Source of the DNA: Rhizobium subbaraonis
GTDB lineage: Bacteria; Pseudomonadota; Alphaproteobacteria; Rhizobiales; Rhizobiaceae
Reading direction: 5' to 3'
Assembly (NCBI RefSeq): GCF_900220975.1
Contig: NZ_OBQD01000017.1
Coordinates: forward strand, 62,001 to 126,000
Length of the DNA stretch: 64,000 nucleotides
The stretch's first letter is position 1; every line of letters begins with the position of its first letter. Position numbers and translations under genes: made by a program. The notes below the pieces were generated by a model that had not been told where the DNA came from, did no database searches, and worked only from the letters and a program-made list of their open reading frames with translations. Of this stretch, positions 31,640 to 39,248 are shown piece after piece.

Positions 31640-31920
31640 GGGCTGGGCTCCTCGTCGACATCAGCGAGGCCAAGTACGCAATAGCGCGGCTCGATGCCGA
31701 ACTGGCCGCCCTGCAAAAGATAGGTGATGCGCTTGCGAATGGTCTTCTCGAAGGTGTCGTAGTAGATGCCGCCGGCCGCACCTTTTGTGCAGCGCTGCAA
31801 TTCCAAGATATCGCCTGTCTGGAACGCCCGATCGTTCAGGCGAACCTCAAATGTCTTCTCGCCGGATTTTACTGCATCGAAATAGTGGGCAAGCGTCTTG
31901 AGCTTGTGAATGGTGCTCAC
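31636..31920 (-). CDS. DUF3850 (ASCH-like RNA-binding fold) protein
   Basis: A 94-residue protein. HKLKTLAHYFDAVKSGEKTFEVRLNDRAFQTGDIL is the signature of DUF3850, related to ASCH/PUA-type domains that bind RNA. C-terminal ending QFGIEPRYCVLGL completes the fold. It is common in phage early regions; its target is unknown. Confidence 0.8.
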   Translation of the reverse strand: MSTIHKLKTLAHYFDAVKSGEKTFEVRLNDRAFQTGDILELQRCTKGAAGGIYYDTFEKTIRKRITYLLQGGQFGIEPRYCVLGLADVDEEPSP

Positions 31921-32402
31921 TGGTTCGTCTCCTCACGGTCTCGGGGGTGCATGTGGGCGCGGACGGCCTTGAGGATCGCAAGGCAGAGGGCGAGGGGTGC
32001 GGATTTGTGGTAGCCGAACACATCAAAATCGGCCTGGTACGGTTGCACTCCGGGCCAGACATTCCCTTGGAAGTCATCTTCCGGGGTGTCCCCCTGAGTA
32101 ACGCCCCAGCGACACCCCGGTAGCACTCGCTCTGCCAGCTCTACGGCAGCATCGAGAGATGCGGTGAAGGAGGGAACGGTGATGAGCCGCCCGGTTTCGT
32201 CTCTCGTCTCGTCGATGTCGTACGGAGGCCATGCGCCCGTTGCGGACACGACGTGCTGGACACTGCGGGTGACGCCGGGGCTGGTCTCAAGCCAGATCCG
32301 AGAATCAAGCTCCCGATCCGGCCCTTCTGCCTTCTCCAGCCTCTCGATCAACTCGTCCAGCTTGTCGGCGGCTATCTGCTTGGAGGTGCGGGTCTCAGTC
32401 AT
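31917..32402 (-). CDS. Phage ABA-sandwich-like domain protein
   Basis: A 161-residue protein. The end of the chain (FTASLDAAVELAERVLPGCRWGVTQ, then APLALCLAILKAVRAH) fits the small ABA-sandwich domain often seen in phage accessory proteins. The ATG at 32402 overlaps the HNH gene's end by four bases. Function unknown. Confidence 0.7.
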   Translation of the reverse strand: MTETRTSKQIAADKLDELIERLEKAEGPDRELDSRIWLETSPGVTRSVQHVVSATGAWPPYDIDETRDETGRLITVPSFTASLDAAVELAERVLPGCRWGVTQGDTPEDDFQGNVWPGVQPYQADFDVFGYHKSAPLALCLAILKAVRAHMHPRDREETNQ

Positions 32403-32785
32403 CTCGACAAAACCTCGCCGGTGCGCGTGTCGATCACGGTCCCGTCCATTTTGCGTTTCAGGTGCTTGGGGAAGCCGCCGCGCTTTTCCGACTTGATGCC
32501 GAGGTGCTTCTTGCGGGTACGGTTGCACTTCGCGCGGACCTTGGCCTCGGTAGCCGTCTTGCGCTTGTGAGCGTCGGACGTGACCGCCTGTAGGTTCCGT
32601 TCGGTGTTGGTGCCGCCCAGCCAGAGTGGGACGATATGGTCGTATTCGACCTTGGCGTCCGATCCGAGCGGGACACCGGTGAGGGCGCAGACATGGCCCT
32701 GGCGCTCTCGGATGCGATCCTTGACGCGCGGCGGCGGCATGCTGTCGTCGGTCTTCCCGATCCATTCTGGTACGGTGCGCGCCAT
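32399..32785 (-). CDS. HNH endonuclease
   Basis: A 128-residue DNA nuclease. A Cys in HVCALTG, the DHI motif in VEYDHIVPLWLGG, then Asn in NTERNLQAV and His in SDAHKRKT form the beta-beta-alpha metal site. It lies in the left early operon, not beside terminase, so it may help early DNA metabolism. The ATG at 32785 shares a base with the stop of a 24-codon frame upstream. Confidence 0.8.
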   Translation of the reverse strand: MARTVPEWIGKTDDSMPPPRVKDRIRERQGHVCALTGVPLGSDAKVEYDHIVPLWLGGTNTERNLQAVTSDAHKRKTATEAKVRAKCNRTRKKHLGIKSEKRGGFPKHLKRKMDGTVIDTRTGEVLSR

Positions 32786-32859
32786 CAGATCGCCCACCAA
32801 CCGGAGATGATCGCGTCGAGGATTCGGCGCCAGAGAGGCTTGCGGGCGAGCGCGGTCAT
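32785..32859 (-). CDS. Possible 24-residue coupled peptide
   Basis: ATG at 32859 overlaps the stop of the HTH gene (ATGA) and its own TGA overlaps the HNH start (TGATG). This short frame exactly fills the gap in an operon where every gene is joined this way. The peptide is basic then hydrophobic (MTALARKPLWRRILDAIISG, ending WWAI). It may be a real amphipathic or membrane peptide, or only a device that couples translation to the HNH gene. Confidence 0.45.
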   Translation of the reverse strand: MTALARKPLWRRILDAIISGWWAI

Positions 32860-33143
32860 GCCGTCACCTCGCGATACTCGCCATGCAGCGTTTTGATGCG
32901 GGGAAGAGACACGCCACGATCGTTGACGACCTTCCGGGCGCTCTCGGTGACGATGTTCGGGAGCTGAGCCGGAGCATCACCCGTCGACCGGGTCCAGCCG
33001 TTGCGTCGGACATATTGCCGAACGGTTTCAGCGGAAACGCCATAGGCTTCGGCCATGACGTTGTAACTCATGCCCCGCGCCAGGTCTGTCATGATGACCT
33101 TGTCGGACGGGAGCTTGCGGGCGTACTGGTTCGGCTTGCCCAT
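32856..33143 (-). CDS. Helix-turn-helix phage protein
   Basis: A 95-residue protein with a resolvase-like HTH: ARGMSYNVMAEAYGVSAETVRQYVRRNGW. The end is basic. The ATG at 33143 shares a base with the ninB-like stop. A DNA-binding role in the early region is likely; the target is unknown. Confidence 0.7.
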   Translation of the reverse strand: MGKPNQYARKLPSDKVIMTDLARGMSYNVMAEAYGVSAETVRQYVRRNGWTRSTGDAPAQLPNIVTESARKVVNDRGVSLPRIKTLHGEYREVTA

Positions 33144-33919
33144 CACTCGCCTCCAATCTCGCGGACGTCGCATCCCGCATAGCCGGCGACCATCTTCATC
33201 GCATTCGCCGGGTCGATCTCGTGAAGCACGACCTGCTTGCAGCGGCGGTACATCGATCCGGCGCGGTCTCGTTCTTCCTGGGTGGCGTTCTCCGGCACTG
33301 GCACGGCCTTTCGTTGGTTGTTGAGCAAGTCGAGGTTGTCGTCGGTGTTGCCGGTCGAGTGCGTGGCGGCCCAAAGCATCCGGGCGCACGTGGTCAGCCA
33401 CTCGACGGGAGAAGAGGAGGAGGGCGACGAGGATGAGGACTCGCCGCCCTCGGACGCGGTACGGGGGAGGTCCGCGTCGTCACCGGTCGAGGGAGGGGAC
33501 GCCTCGCCGGAATTGGATTGGTCGGAAGCCTGCGGCTCCTTGAACACGACAGGGTGCTCCGGCTGCGCGCCGAAGGCGTAGATAAGCTCGATCAGGTTGC
33601 TCATTTCCTCGATCGTCATCGTCGAGGTGCGCATGCCGAGCGGGACAAAGGTGCCCTTGTCGATGCCGGGGACGACGCGCGCGTGCCGTAGGGAGGCCGT
33701 GAAGATGTCCTTCCAGTCATCTGCTTCCAGCTTCTGCCCGTACCATTCGACCTGATCGGCTACCTCTGAGAGCATGGCCCACATTTTCGCGGACTGCTCC
33801 GTCGAGCGGCTTTTTTTGCGGAAGGTCACGACAGTGCCGACAGACGTCTGGTGCGCCCACCGGGCCACTGTGGCGCGGTCCTGATCGCTGTTGATGGTGA
33901 CGGAGGCGCGCGTCGTCAT
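33143..33919 (-). CDS. NinB-like recombination protein
   Basis: The first ~140 residues match the lambda NinB (Orf) family, which binds single-stranded DNA and helps phage recombination: RSTEQSAKMWAMLSEVADQVEWYGQKL, WKDIFTASLR, VVPGIDKGTFVPLG and the ending IELIYAFGA. The C-terminal ~115 residues are extra: a serine-rich acidic linker and a helical domain with MYRRCKQVVLHEIDPANAMKMV. The whole protein has 258 residues. It sits beside a RecT-like gene. Confidence 0.8.
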   Translation of the reverse strand: MTTRASVTINSDQDRATVARWAHQTSVGTVVTFRKKSRSTEQSAKMWAMLSEVADQVEWYGQKLEADDWKDIFTASLRHARVVPGIDKGTFVPLGMRTSTMTIEEMSNLIELIYAFGAQPEHPVVFKEPQASDQSNSGEASPPSTGDDADLPRTASEGGESSSSSPSSSSPVEWLTTCARMLWAATHSTGNTDDNLDLLNNQRKAVPVPENATQEERDRAGSMYRRCKQVVLHEIDPANAMKMVAGYAGCDVREIGGE

Positions 33920-33920
33920 G

Positions 33921-34886
33921 TCAGCCTCCGTTCACCGGGTTGATCTGCGCCAGGCGGCGAGCCTTGATCTTGTGCGCGATGTCGAGGTTGAGGTCGTCGC
34001 CGTCGAAGGTCCCTTCCGGGTCGAGCGCGGTCCAGATCTCCTCTACGGTCGCTTCGTCCATGGCGCCGGACAGCGCCTCCTCGAGTTCTTCGAAGAATGC
34101 GGCGGTGTCGATCTGTTCTTCGGCGGGCTGTTCCTCGGCCGTCACATCGACGACGTTGGCGTCCTCGACCGTAGGCGACGGCGGCGCGGGCGGCATCGGA
34201 GGAGCGGGCGGCTGGCGCGGGGTGATGTCGCGCATGTCCTCGGCGTCGGCGATCTCGCGGGCTTCGAACTCGTCTCGGATGCCGCCGAGCACGTCGCCGA
34301 ACAGTTCACGAAGGCAGTAGCCTGCCGCGCGCCACGCAAGCATGCGCTGCGGGAAACGCCACCAAGGGCTATCGTTCGGCTTCTGCTCGTTCTTCTTGTC
34401 CCACTTGTTCCATTTTGTGATGACGGCTTCGGTCTGCCACAGGCCGGCGCGGATCGCGTCCTCCTGGGAGAACTCGACGCGCTTGTCTTCGTCGGTGTCG
34501 TTCCGCTTCGCTTCGCACCAGCCGACCATCTGGCCGTCGCGCGTTTCGCAGCCGGTGCGCAGATAGGCGACCTTGCCAGACTGGCGCACGACATTGATGA
34601 GGCCGTCGCCGTAAAGGGCGGGCTTGCCGTTGATGACGGTGAAGCTGCGCAGCGCAACCATCGGCTTGAGGCCGAGCTCGGCGCCGGACATAATCGCCAC
34701 GGTCACGGCGCTGATGGCCGCATCGCCTTCGAGCTTGCCGATCAGAGCCGACGGCGCGAGACCGCCGAGATAGACGGCCTTGGCGACACGGAAGGTTTCT
34801 TCGAATGTCTGAGGCACGATAGCCATGACATTGCCGCCGCCGGCGAGCGATGGGAGACGGGTGACTTCCTGGGTGTGAGCGTTCAT
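33921..34886 (-). CDS. RecT-like single-strand annealing protein
   Basis: A 321-residue protein. The core (AVTVAIMSGAELGLKPMVALRSFTVINGKPALYGDG, then WWRFPQRMLAWRAAGYCLRELFGDVLGGI) has the layout of RecT/Bet-like annealing proteins: an amphipathic start, a beta sheet and a conserved helix. The C-terminus is acidic and proline-rich, typical of ssDNA-binding proteins. Neighbours NinB and a coiled-coil protein support a recombination module. Confidence 0.7.
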   Translation of the reverse strand: MNAHTQEVTRLPSLAGGGNVMAIVPQTFEETFRVAKAVYLGGLAPSALIGKLEGDAAISAVTVAIMSGAELGLKPMVALRSFTVINGKPALYGDGLINVVRQSGKVAYLRTGCETRDGQMVGWCEAKRNDTDEDKRVEFSQEDAIRAGLWQTEAVITKWNKWDKKNEQKPNDSPWWRFPQRMLAWRAAGYCLRELFGDVLGGIRDEFEAREIADAEDMRDITPRQPPAPPMPPAPPSPTVEDANVVDVTAEEQPAEEQIDTAAFFEELEEALSGAMDEATVEEIWTALDPEGTFDGDDLNLDIAHKIKARRLAQINPVNGG

Positions 34887-35914
34887 CAGACGACCTTCTC
34901 TTCTTCGCGGACTTCCATGCCGTCGAAGGGCATGCCGGCCTTGGCGGCGCGCTGCGCGAGCTTGTCGATGATTTCGATGAGATCCTTGTGCCGCATCGCG
35001 ACGAGCGCGGCCGCAGCCTTGCCGTAGTCGGTCACGACGCCGATCTTGTCAGTCCGAACAGACACCTTGGCCCCTGTGCGGCCCGCCTGAGCGTTCCTGA
35101 CCTCGGCAGCCTTCTCCGCCTCCTGAGCCTGACGAAGCAGCTCAGCGCGCTTCTTCTCAGCTTCCTGCGGGTCGACATTGTACTGCTGCGCGGCGCGGGC
35201 TTCCTCCTCCGCCTTCCGGCGCAGCGCAGCGGCTTCCTCTGCAGCTTTCCGGGCCCGGGCTTCCTCTTCACGCTTCTTGGCGATCAGGAATGGCTCGATA
35301 TGGCGCTTGAGGGCGACGGAAAGGTCCTTGGCCTCACCGACCGGGCCGCGCCACTTGTCGTCGACGGCCTTGCTGGCGGCGAGGTGCGGCTCTTTCTCGA
35401 CGATGCGGTGATTGTCGGCGCGCTTCGCCAGATCGGAGAGGCGCTTCGACCAGATGCCTGCCTTGTCGGCGTCGGCCTGTGTCTTGATCTCAGAGCGAAG
35501 GAACTCCTCCGCCATTTCCTTTTCGCCGGCGAGTTCCTGGGCGATCTGGTCGAACGGATCATCCGAGCCGCTGTTGTCGCCGATCGTCGCGAGCGCGGGC
35601 TCATCGTCGAAGCCCTTGCCGTCCATCGCCTTCACGTATGCGTCGTAAGTGATCGGGTTGGTTCGGCAGAAATTCCAAGCCTCGCCCGGGTCGACCTCCT
35701 TTCCGTTGCGGTAGGCGACGATCTGGTCTGAGCCCTCGGGATAGTAGATCGCGACGGGCTCCCACTGACCGCCTTTGAAGCGCGTGCGGTAGTAGCCCTG
35801 CTCTGGCTGGCCTTCGTGCATCGGGCCGAAGTTGCCCTTGAGCGCGTTCTGCCACCATGCCCAACGGTTGACGACGAACTTTTCGGCGAGCGCGCCGATA
35901 GACTGAGCGGTCAT
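34886..35914 (-). CDS. Phage coiled-coil protein, recombination-module partner
   Basis: A 342-residue protein directly before the RecT-like gene (TGATG junction) with a strong AGGAGGG ribosome site. The N-terminus is globular and aromatic; residues ~215-285 form a long Ala/Glu/Lys/Arg coiled coil that gives false TolA-like matches; the C-terminus is a small helical domain. In RecT modules this slot often holds the exonuclease or a chaperone, but I see no nuclease motif. Function unknown. Confidence 0.65.
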   Translation of the reverse strand: MTAQSIGALAEKFVVNRWAWWQNALKGNFGPMHEGQPEQGYYRTRFKGGQWEPVAIYYPEGSDQIVAYRNGKEVDPGEAWNFCRTNPITYDAYVKAMDGKGFDDEPALATIGDNSGSDDPFDQIAQELAGEKEMAEEFLRSEIKTQADADKAGIWSKRLSDLAKRADNHRIVEKEPHLAASKAVDDKWRGPVGEAKDLSVALKRHIEPFLIAKKREEEARARKAAEEAAALRRKAEEEARAAQQYNVDPQEAEKKRAELLRQAQEAEKAAEVRNAQAGRTGAKVSVRTDKIGVVTDYGKAAAALVAMRHKDLIEIIDKLAQRAAKAGMPFDGMEVREEEKVV

Positions 35915-35936
35915 GCGAATTCCCTCCTGGGTTTGG

Positions 35937-36089
35937 TCAGACGACAGCGGGCGCGACCTGCGCCGCCCAGCCGATGATGATTGCGATGGTGATAGCGGCG
36001 AGCCAGATGAACCGGCTGGCCGTGATGTCGGGAGTCCGGGTCTGGCGGGACGCGGCAGAGCCGGGGAAGGTGCCCAAATCGTGCTTCAT
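35937..36089 (-). CDS. 50-residue single-span membrane peptide
   Basis: ATG at 36089 lies four bases after the stop of the nucleotidyltransferase-fold gene. The 50-codon frame has a polar N-terminus (MKHDLGTFPGSAASRQTRTP) and one transmembrane helix near the end (FIWLAAITIAIIIGWAAQV). The close spacing suggests that both are translated together. The gene fills an otherwise empty gap of ~180 bases. Confidence 0.55.
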   Translation of the reverse strand: MKHDLGTFPGSAASRQTRTPDITASRFIWLAAITIAIIIGWAAQVAPAVV

Positions 36090-36093
36090 CGGC

Positions 36094-36693
36094 TCAATCC
36101 ACGTATTCGATATCGAGTTGCGCCATCGCCTCAGGCGAATTGGCCGTTTCTCGGAGGATTGATGACATGCAGCCAGAGCAGGCCGTGAACCCCTGTTTCC
36201 CGTATTTCAGGAGCCGACGCATGGTGGCTACAGGGTACGTGATCCGGTGCACGGCGAGCCGCTTGCGACCCAAGTCCCACAGTGCATAGGGCGTGGTCAC
36301 GAGGTCGTCGCCGTCGAGGCAGAACATCGTGATCGTGTAGTCGAAGCTATCGATGACTGCTTCGGCGCTCTCGTAGAACTTGAACGTAATGGCCTGGATA
36401 TCGATCGGCAGATCGGACCCTTCGACAGTTCCGCGCCAGTGCTTGTGGTGCGCCGTCTCCTTCACCAACCGGAATGTGCCGGGTAGGTTTGCTTCGAAAA
36501 TCTCGGCGTGCTCCTGCGAGCGGAAGAAGAAATCGAAGTCGCTATCCAGAGACATCCCGGCCAGTGTTCGGCGGATCGCCCCGCCGGCAAGCCAAGCATC
36601 TGGAAGGGCAGACGCGATCCTTCTCAGGTCCGCCGTATCCCGGCCGGAACGATCACAGAAATCTTGGAAGTTGAGACGAATGAATTCCGCCAT
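36094..36693 (-). CDS. Nucleotidyltransferase-fold (polymerase-beta superfamily) phage protein
   Basis: A 199-residue protein. AWLAGGAIRRTLAGM followed by SLDSDFDFFF is the head signature of polymerase-beta-type nucleotidyltransferases (GG...R, then DxD with a third acid later, probably in the LPIDIQAITFKF strand). It lacks the RNA-binding body of CCA or poly(A) enzymes. A C-terminal patch has CSGC. The ATG at 36693 follows AAGG; the frame upstream is noise. Substrate unknown. Confidence 0.7.
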   Translation of the reverse strand: MAEFIRLNFQDFCDRSGRDTADLRRIASALPDAWLAGGAIRRTLAGMSLDSDFDFFFRSQEHAEIFEANLPGTFRLVKETAHHKHWRGTVEGSDLPIDIQAITFKFYESAEAVIDSFDYTITMFCLDGDDLVTTPYALWDLGRKRLAVHRITYPVATMRRLLKYGKQGFTACSGCMSSILRETANSPEAMAQLDIEYVD

Positions 36694-36697
36694 CGCC

Positions 36698-37285
36698 TTA
36701 CTCCGCCGCCAGCAAGGCCGGAGCCTCGCCATTGAGAGCAGGACCCAGAACCTTTTCGATCCGGCCACGGACCTTGGCGAGATCAGCCGCCAGTTCGCCG
36801 TCGCGAGTACGGGACGATGCGTGGATGCGGTTGAAGGCAAAGGCGAGGGCGGTGTAGGCTTCACGAAGAACAACGGCCTGCTCTGTCACCTTGTCCTCGG
36901 CCTTCTCGGCCCGCGCCTTCTGCGCCCGAATGTCAGCGTAAGGATCGGTCGTCATCCGGAGGTGCGGGACCTCGGCGTCGATCAACCAGGCTTCGCAAGC
37001 ATCCTTGAGGTCGCGCAGTGCGTCGGCGTCGTTCGTGCTGCCGAAATAGCAGCGGTCGCCTTCGTCCTCGATGTGGTCCGTGACCTGCACTAGACGATTG
37101 CGGATCTTCGCGAGAAGCCTCGTCTTGGAGGCGTTCTTGCCCTTGTGGACAGCAAGCTCCGTGGCGAGCGTGGCAATGTCCTTCTGAGCGTCGGCGGCGA
37201 AATAGGTGATCGCTGCCGGGGAAGCGGTGGCGATGGCCTCCGGCTTGACGCCGGCCCATTGGGTGAGGGTGCGTTCGAGCTTCAT
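36698..37285 (-). CDS. Phage protein of unknown function
   Basis: A 195-residue mainly helical protein with a basic middle (KNASKTRLLAKIRNRLVQVTDHIE) and a heptad-like stretch (QKARAEKAEDKVTEQAVVLREAY). It is the second gene of the left operon, joined to the first by TGATG. No known family is recognised. Confidence 0.6.
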   Translation of the reverse strand: MKLERTLTQWAGVKPEAIATASPAAITYFAADAQKDIATLATELAVHKGKNASKTRLLAKIRNRLVQVTDHIEDEGDRCYFGSTNDADALRDLKDACEAWLIDAEVPHLRMTTDPYADIRAQKARAEKAEDKVTEQAVVLREAYTALAFAFNRIHASSRTRDGELAADLAKVRGRIEKVLGPALNGEAPALLAAE

Positions 37286-37623
37286 CACAGCCACCCCATC
37301 GCCTGATAGTCGCGGCGCTCGTCATGGGCGCGGTCAGGATCGCCCTGCCGGTAGTCGCCCAGCGCCTCGCCGAACGTCTCCTGAGCGTGCTGGCTGGTCT
37401 CGATCTGCTTGGCGATCGTGAGGAAAATGTCCTTATTGGTCGACGAGAAGAACTGATCCGAGCCGTAGCCGTGGCGGTTGAACGTCTTCCCGCAGATCTG
37501 GATCTCCGAGACGTAGAACTCGCCGTCGCCGTCCTCGACCAACGTGGCAGTGCCCCAAGCCATCAGGCCGTCGCCGACCAACTGGATTTCCTCGAACTCG
37601 TACTCGATGCTGAATGCGGTCAT
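37285..37623 (-). CDS. First gene of the left early operon, unknown function
   Basis: A 112-residue protein starting MTAFSIEYEFEEIQLVGDGL; the core is beta-rich with IQICGKTFNRHGYGSDQFF. The ATG at 37623 has GGGGAAG upstream; another ATG at 37635 is too close to its ribosome site. A leader of ~150 bases separates it from the operator-controlled promoter at ~37784-37812. Confidence 0.6.
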   Translation of the reverse strand: MTAFSIEYEFEEIQLVGDGLMAWGTATLVEDGDGEFYVSEIQICGKTFNRHGYGSDQFFSSTNKDIFLTIAKQIETSQHAQETFGEALGDYRQGDPDRAHDERRDYQAMGWL

Positions 37624-37783
37624 TTGCTTCCCCATCCTCTTGAGTGCGACCGGTGTGCTCGCGGCCCGGCCCGATCGCTGTTCATCCGGGCAATCGGCTA
37701 CATGGCGACCTCCGGGTTTGAGCATCTGCCTTGCGGAGGTCTTCGTGCCCTGGGGCAGATCGTTCCGTTCGGCTGATGAGGGG

Positions 37784-37812
37784 ATATTCGCGATAATCGC
37801 AAAAACAGTCAA
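37784..37812 (-). promoter_or_regulatory. Left early promoter
   Basis: On the minus strand TTGACT (37812-37807) and GAATAT (37789-37784) are 17 bases apart. The first operator fills most of the spacer and touches the -10 box, so bound repressor would block it. Confidence 0.5.
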
Positions 37813-37869
37813 GAGAAAAGATCGCGATAATCGCAAATTTGTTTGACAGCCTTTGCGATCAGGCGCAAA
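37787..37869. promoter_or_regulatory. Left operator cluster (three sites)
   Basis: Site 1 is TTCGCGATAATCGCAA (37787-37802), site 2 ATCGCGATAATCGCAA (37821-37836). Site 3, TTGCGATCAGGCGCAA (37853-37868), is the same pattern read from the other strand. Centres are 34 and 32 bases apart, about three helical turns. The same motif occurs three times next to the repressor gene. Confidence 0.75.
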
Positions 37870-37874
37870 AGAAA

Positions 37875-37903
37875 AGCCCCGGCGGGATGATCCGACCGGG
37901 GCT
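37875..37903 (-). terminator. Terminator of the leftward lysogenic transcript
   Basis: AGCCCCGG and CCGGGGCT pair around 13 bases; on the minus strand the stem is followed by TTTTC and further Ts. It would stop transcription coming from the repressor side before it enters the left operators. Confidence 0.7.
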
Positions 37904-38430
37904 CTAGACAGCTATCGTTGATGAATTCTGCTTAACACATCACAATTATTGATGGAAGCGGAAAGGCTGCCTGGAGGTGCGAAAAGCGCCGATTTCTGGG
38001 ACTGCTCGGAGGTTCCCGCCAGAATGAAACGCTCGGGTCACAAAGGCAGCGGTCTTCTGGCGATTGTCCCGCTTCACCGATCATCCGGCGCATGAATCTC
38101 CAAGCGGTCCCGGCTCCAGGCTAACCGGGCGGTCCGGACGGGTAGACGCCGTCTGAATGACTTGGATGCGGTCTGACGTGTAAACTCGACGACATAACCT
38201 CAAGCCTTGAGATGGTTTGGCCCACCAGAGAAACGGGCAGTCGAGGATATCCGGACTTCATAGCATCCCGCGCTGCCGGCATAAGGCAGGGCGAAAGGAC
38301 GGAAGGCCTCGGCTTGAGGTTGAACGTCTTGATAGGGCGAAGTGTGTCTAGATTCTTGCTCTGAGGGTAATTGTTAGAAGGGTCGAATGATGGATTCTGA
38401 AACAGTCCAGTGGGGCTTGATATTGTTTGC

Positions 38431-39015
38431 TCAGGTCGGCGTCATGGTTATCGGCTTCAGCCTTCTGGTCACGGCGATGTCTTTGTGCCGAACCCTTTCG
38501 GTCTTGGCTTCAAGGCTCAATGATACCCAAACACGATTGGTCCATCTGGAAAACGAGGAAGGTCTGAGGAAAAGCGAGACGCGCACCGTGTCGCCGCCGT
38601 GTCCGTGAAAATGCGTGGAGCCAGATGGCCCAATGGAGAGCCCAAGCTCGACAGAATCGGGCAACTGACTGGGAGGGATGCTATCCAGCGGGATAAGCTT
38701 CGGATCGTAGTCTTCTCCTTCAGTCGGGCGCGAGTAGGTTGAGAAAATTGGCGATCGAAGCGGGAACCGGGTCTTTGCGCTAACCATCTCCCAAGCTTCT
38801 TGGGTTCGGTTTCTGACGACTATTTCTAGCCTGTACCAACCCGGATTTTCCTCATCCCAAGTGTGGTAGTCTACTTCGACACCAGGATGTGATGGGCCTT
38901 CGGCCGCGATTGCTGATCTCCGCGTGTACCATGCAGACGCAATTGCCGTGATTAACCCAAGGGTGCCGGTCACTGTTCCGACCAGGCCAAGCCAAAAAGC
39001 GCTGTCGCCGTTCAA
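38431..39015 (-). CDS. Membrane-anchored protein of unknown function (immunity-region cassette)
   Basis: A 194-residue protein with an N-terminal transmembrane helix (FWLGLVGTVTGTLGLITAIA, then SAWYTRR as the cytoplasmic flank). The rest is a beta-rich domain with WYRLEIVVRNRT and VWVSLSLEAKTERVRHKDIAV. Third gene of the cassette behind the repressor; its ATG overlaps the stop of the 78-residue gene. A lysogenic conversion or exclusion role is inferred from position only. Confidence 0.65.
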   Translation of the reverse strand: MNGDSAFWLGLVGTVTGTLGLITAIASAWYTRRSAIAAEGPSHPGVEVDYHTWDEENPGWYRLEIVVRNRTQEAWEMVSAKTRFPLRSPIFSTYSRPTEGEDYDPKLIPLDSIPPSQLPDSVELGLSIGPSGSTHFHGHGGDTVRVSLFLRPSSFSRWTNRVWVSLSLEAKTERVRHKDIAVTRRLKPITMTPT

Positions 39016-39248
39016 TCGGCCGGCCTCAAATGCTGCTCGATCAGTTCCCGCGCCGCCTCGAACACGCCGCTGTCGTCGCCGCCTTGGCCTTCTTCCAGCA
39101 TCAGCAGGGCGTGTTCGTAGATCTCACGCTCACCTTCCGCAGTCACAAGGCCGACACGTCGAAGGTATTGCATCAACGCGGCGAACGTCGCGGAGTTGGA
39201 AAGCGCTACAGCGCCAGCGGAGAGAATGGCGGGGTCGCGTTTGCCCAT
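39012..39248 (-). CDS. Small protein of unknown function (immunity-region cassette)
   Basis: A 78-residue helical protein: LSNSATFAALMQYLRRVGLVTAEGE and an acidic second half. It contains no signal peptide. The start ATG at 39248 shares one base with the lipoprotein stop, and its own stop overlaps the next ATG. It is likely cytoplasmic and made together with its two membrane-associated neighbours. Confidence 0.6.
   Translation of the reverse strand: MGKRDPAILSAGAVALSNSATFAALMQYLRRVGLVTAEGEREIYEHALLMLEEGQGGDDSGVFEAARELIEQHLRPAD

Larger units (their letters stand above)
37624..38430. other. Gene-poor immunity region, left part
   Basis: Holds the early leader, three operators (37787-37869), the left promoter, and a minus-strand terminator (37875-37903). 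From 37904 to 38386 there is no frame I can support. That stretch has a 13-base palindrome CTCAAG-C-CTTGAG at 38199-38211 and GC-rich repeats, so a small RNA is possible but unproven. Confidence 0.6.

Noticed and set aside
37952-38095. A 47-codon frame in the gene-poor immunity region
   Set aside because: No ribosome site, unlikely composition and no coupling to other genes.
38387-38608. A 73-codon plus-strand frame with a membrane helix and an AGAAGGG site
   Set aside because: It is antisense to the end of the 194-residue membrane protein gene, whose C-terminal pattern looks real. Possible, but weaker than the minus-strand gene.
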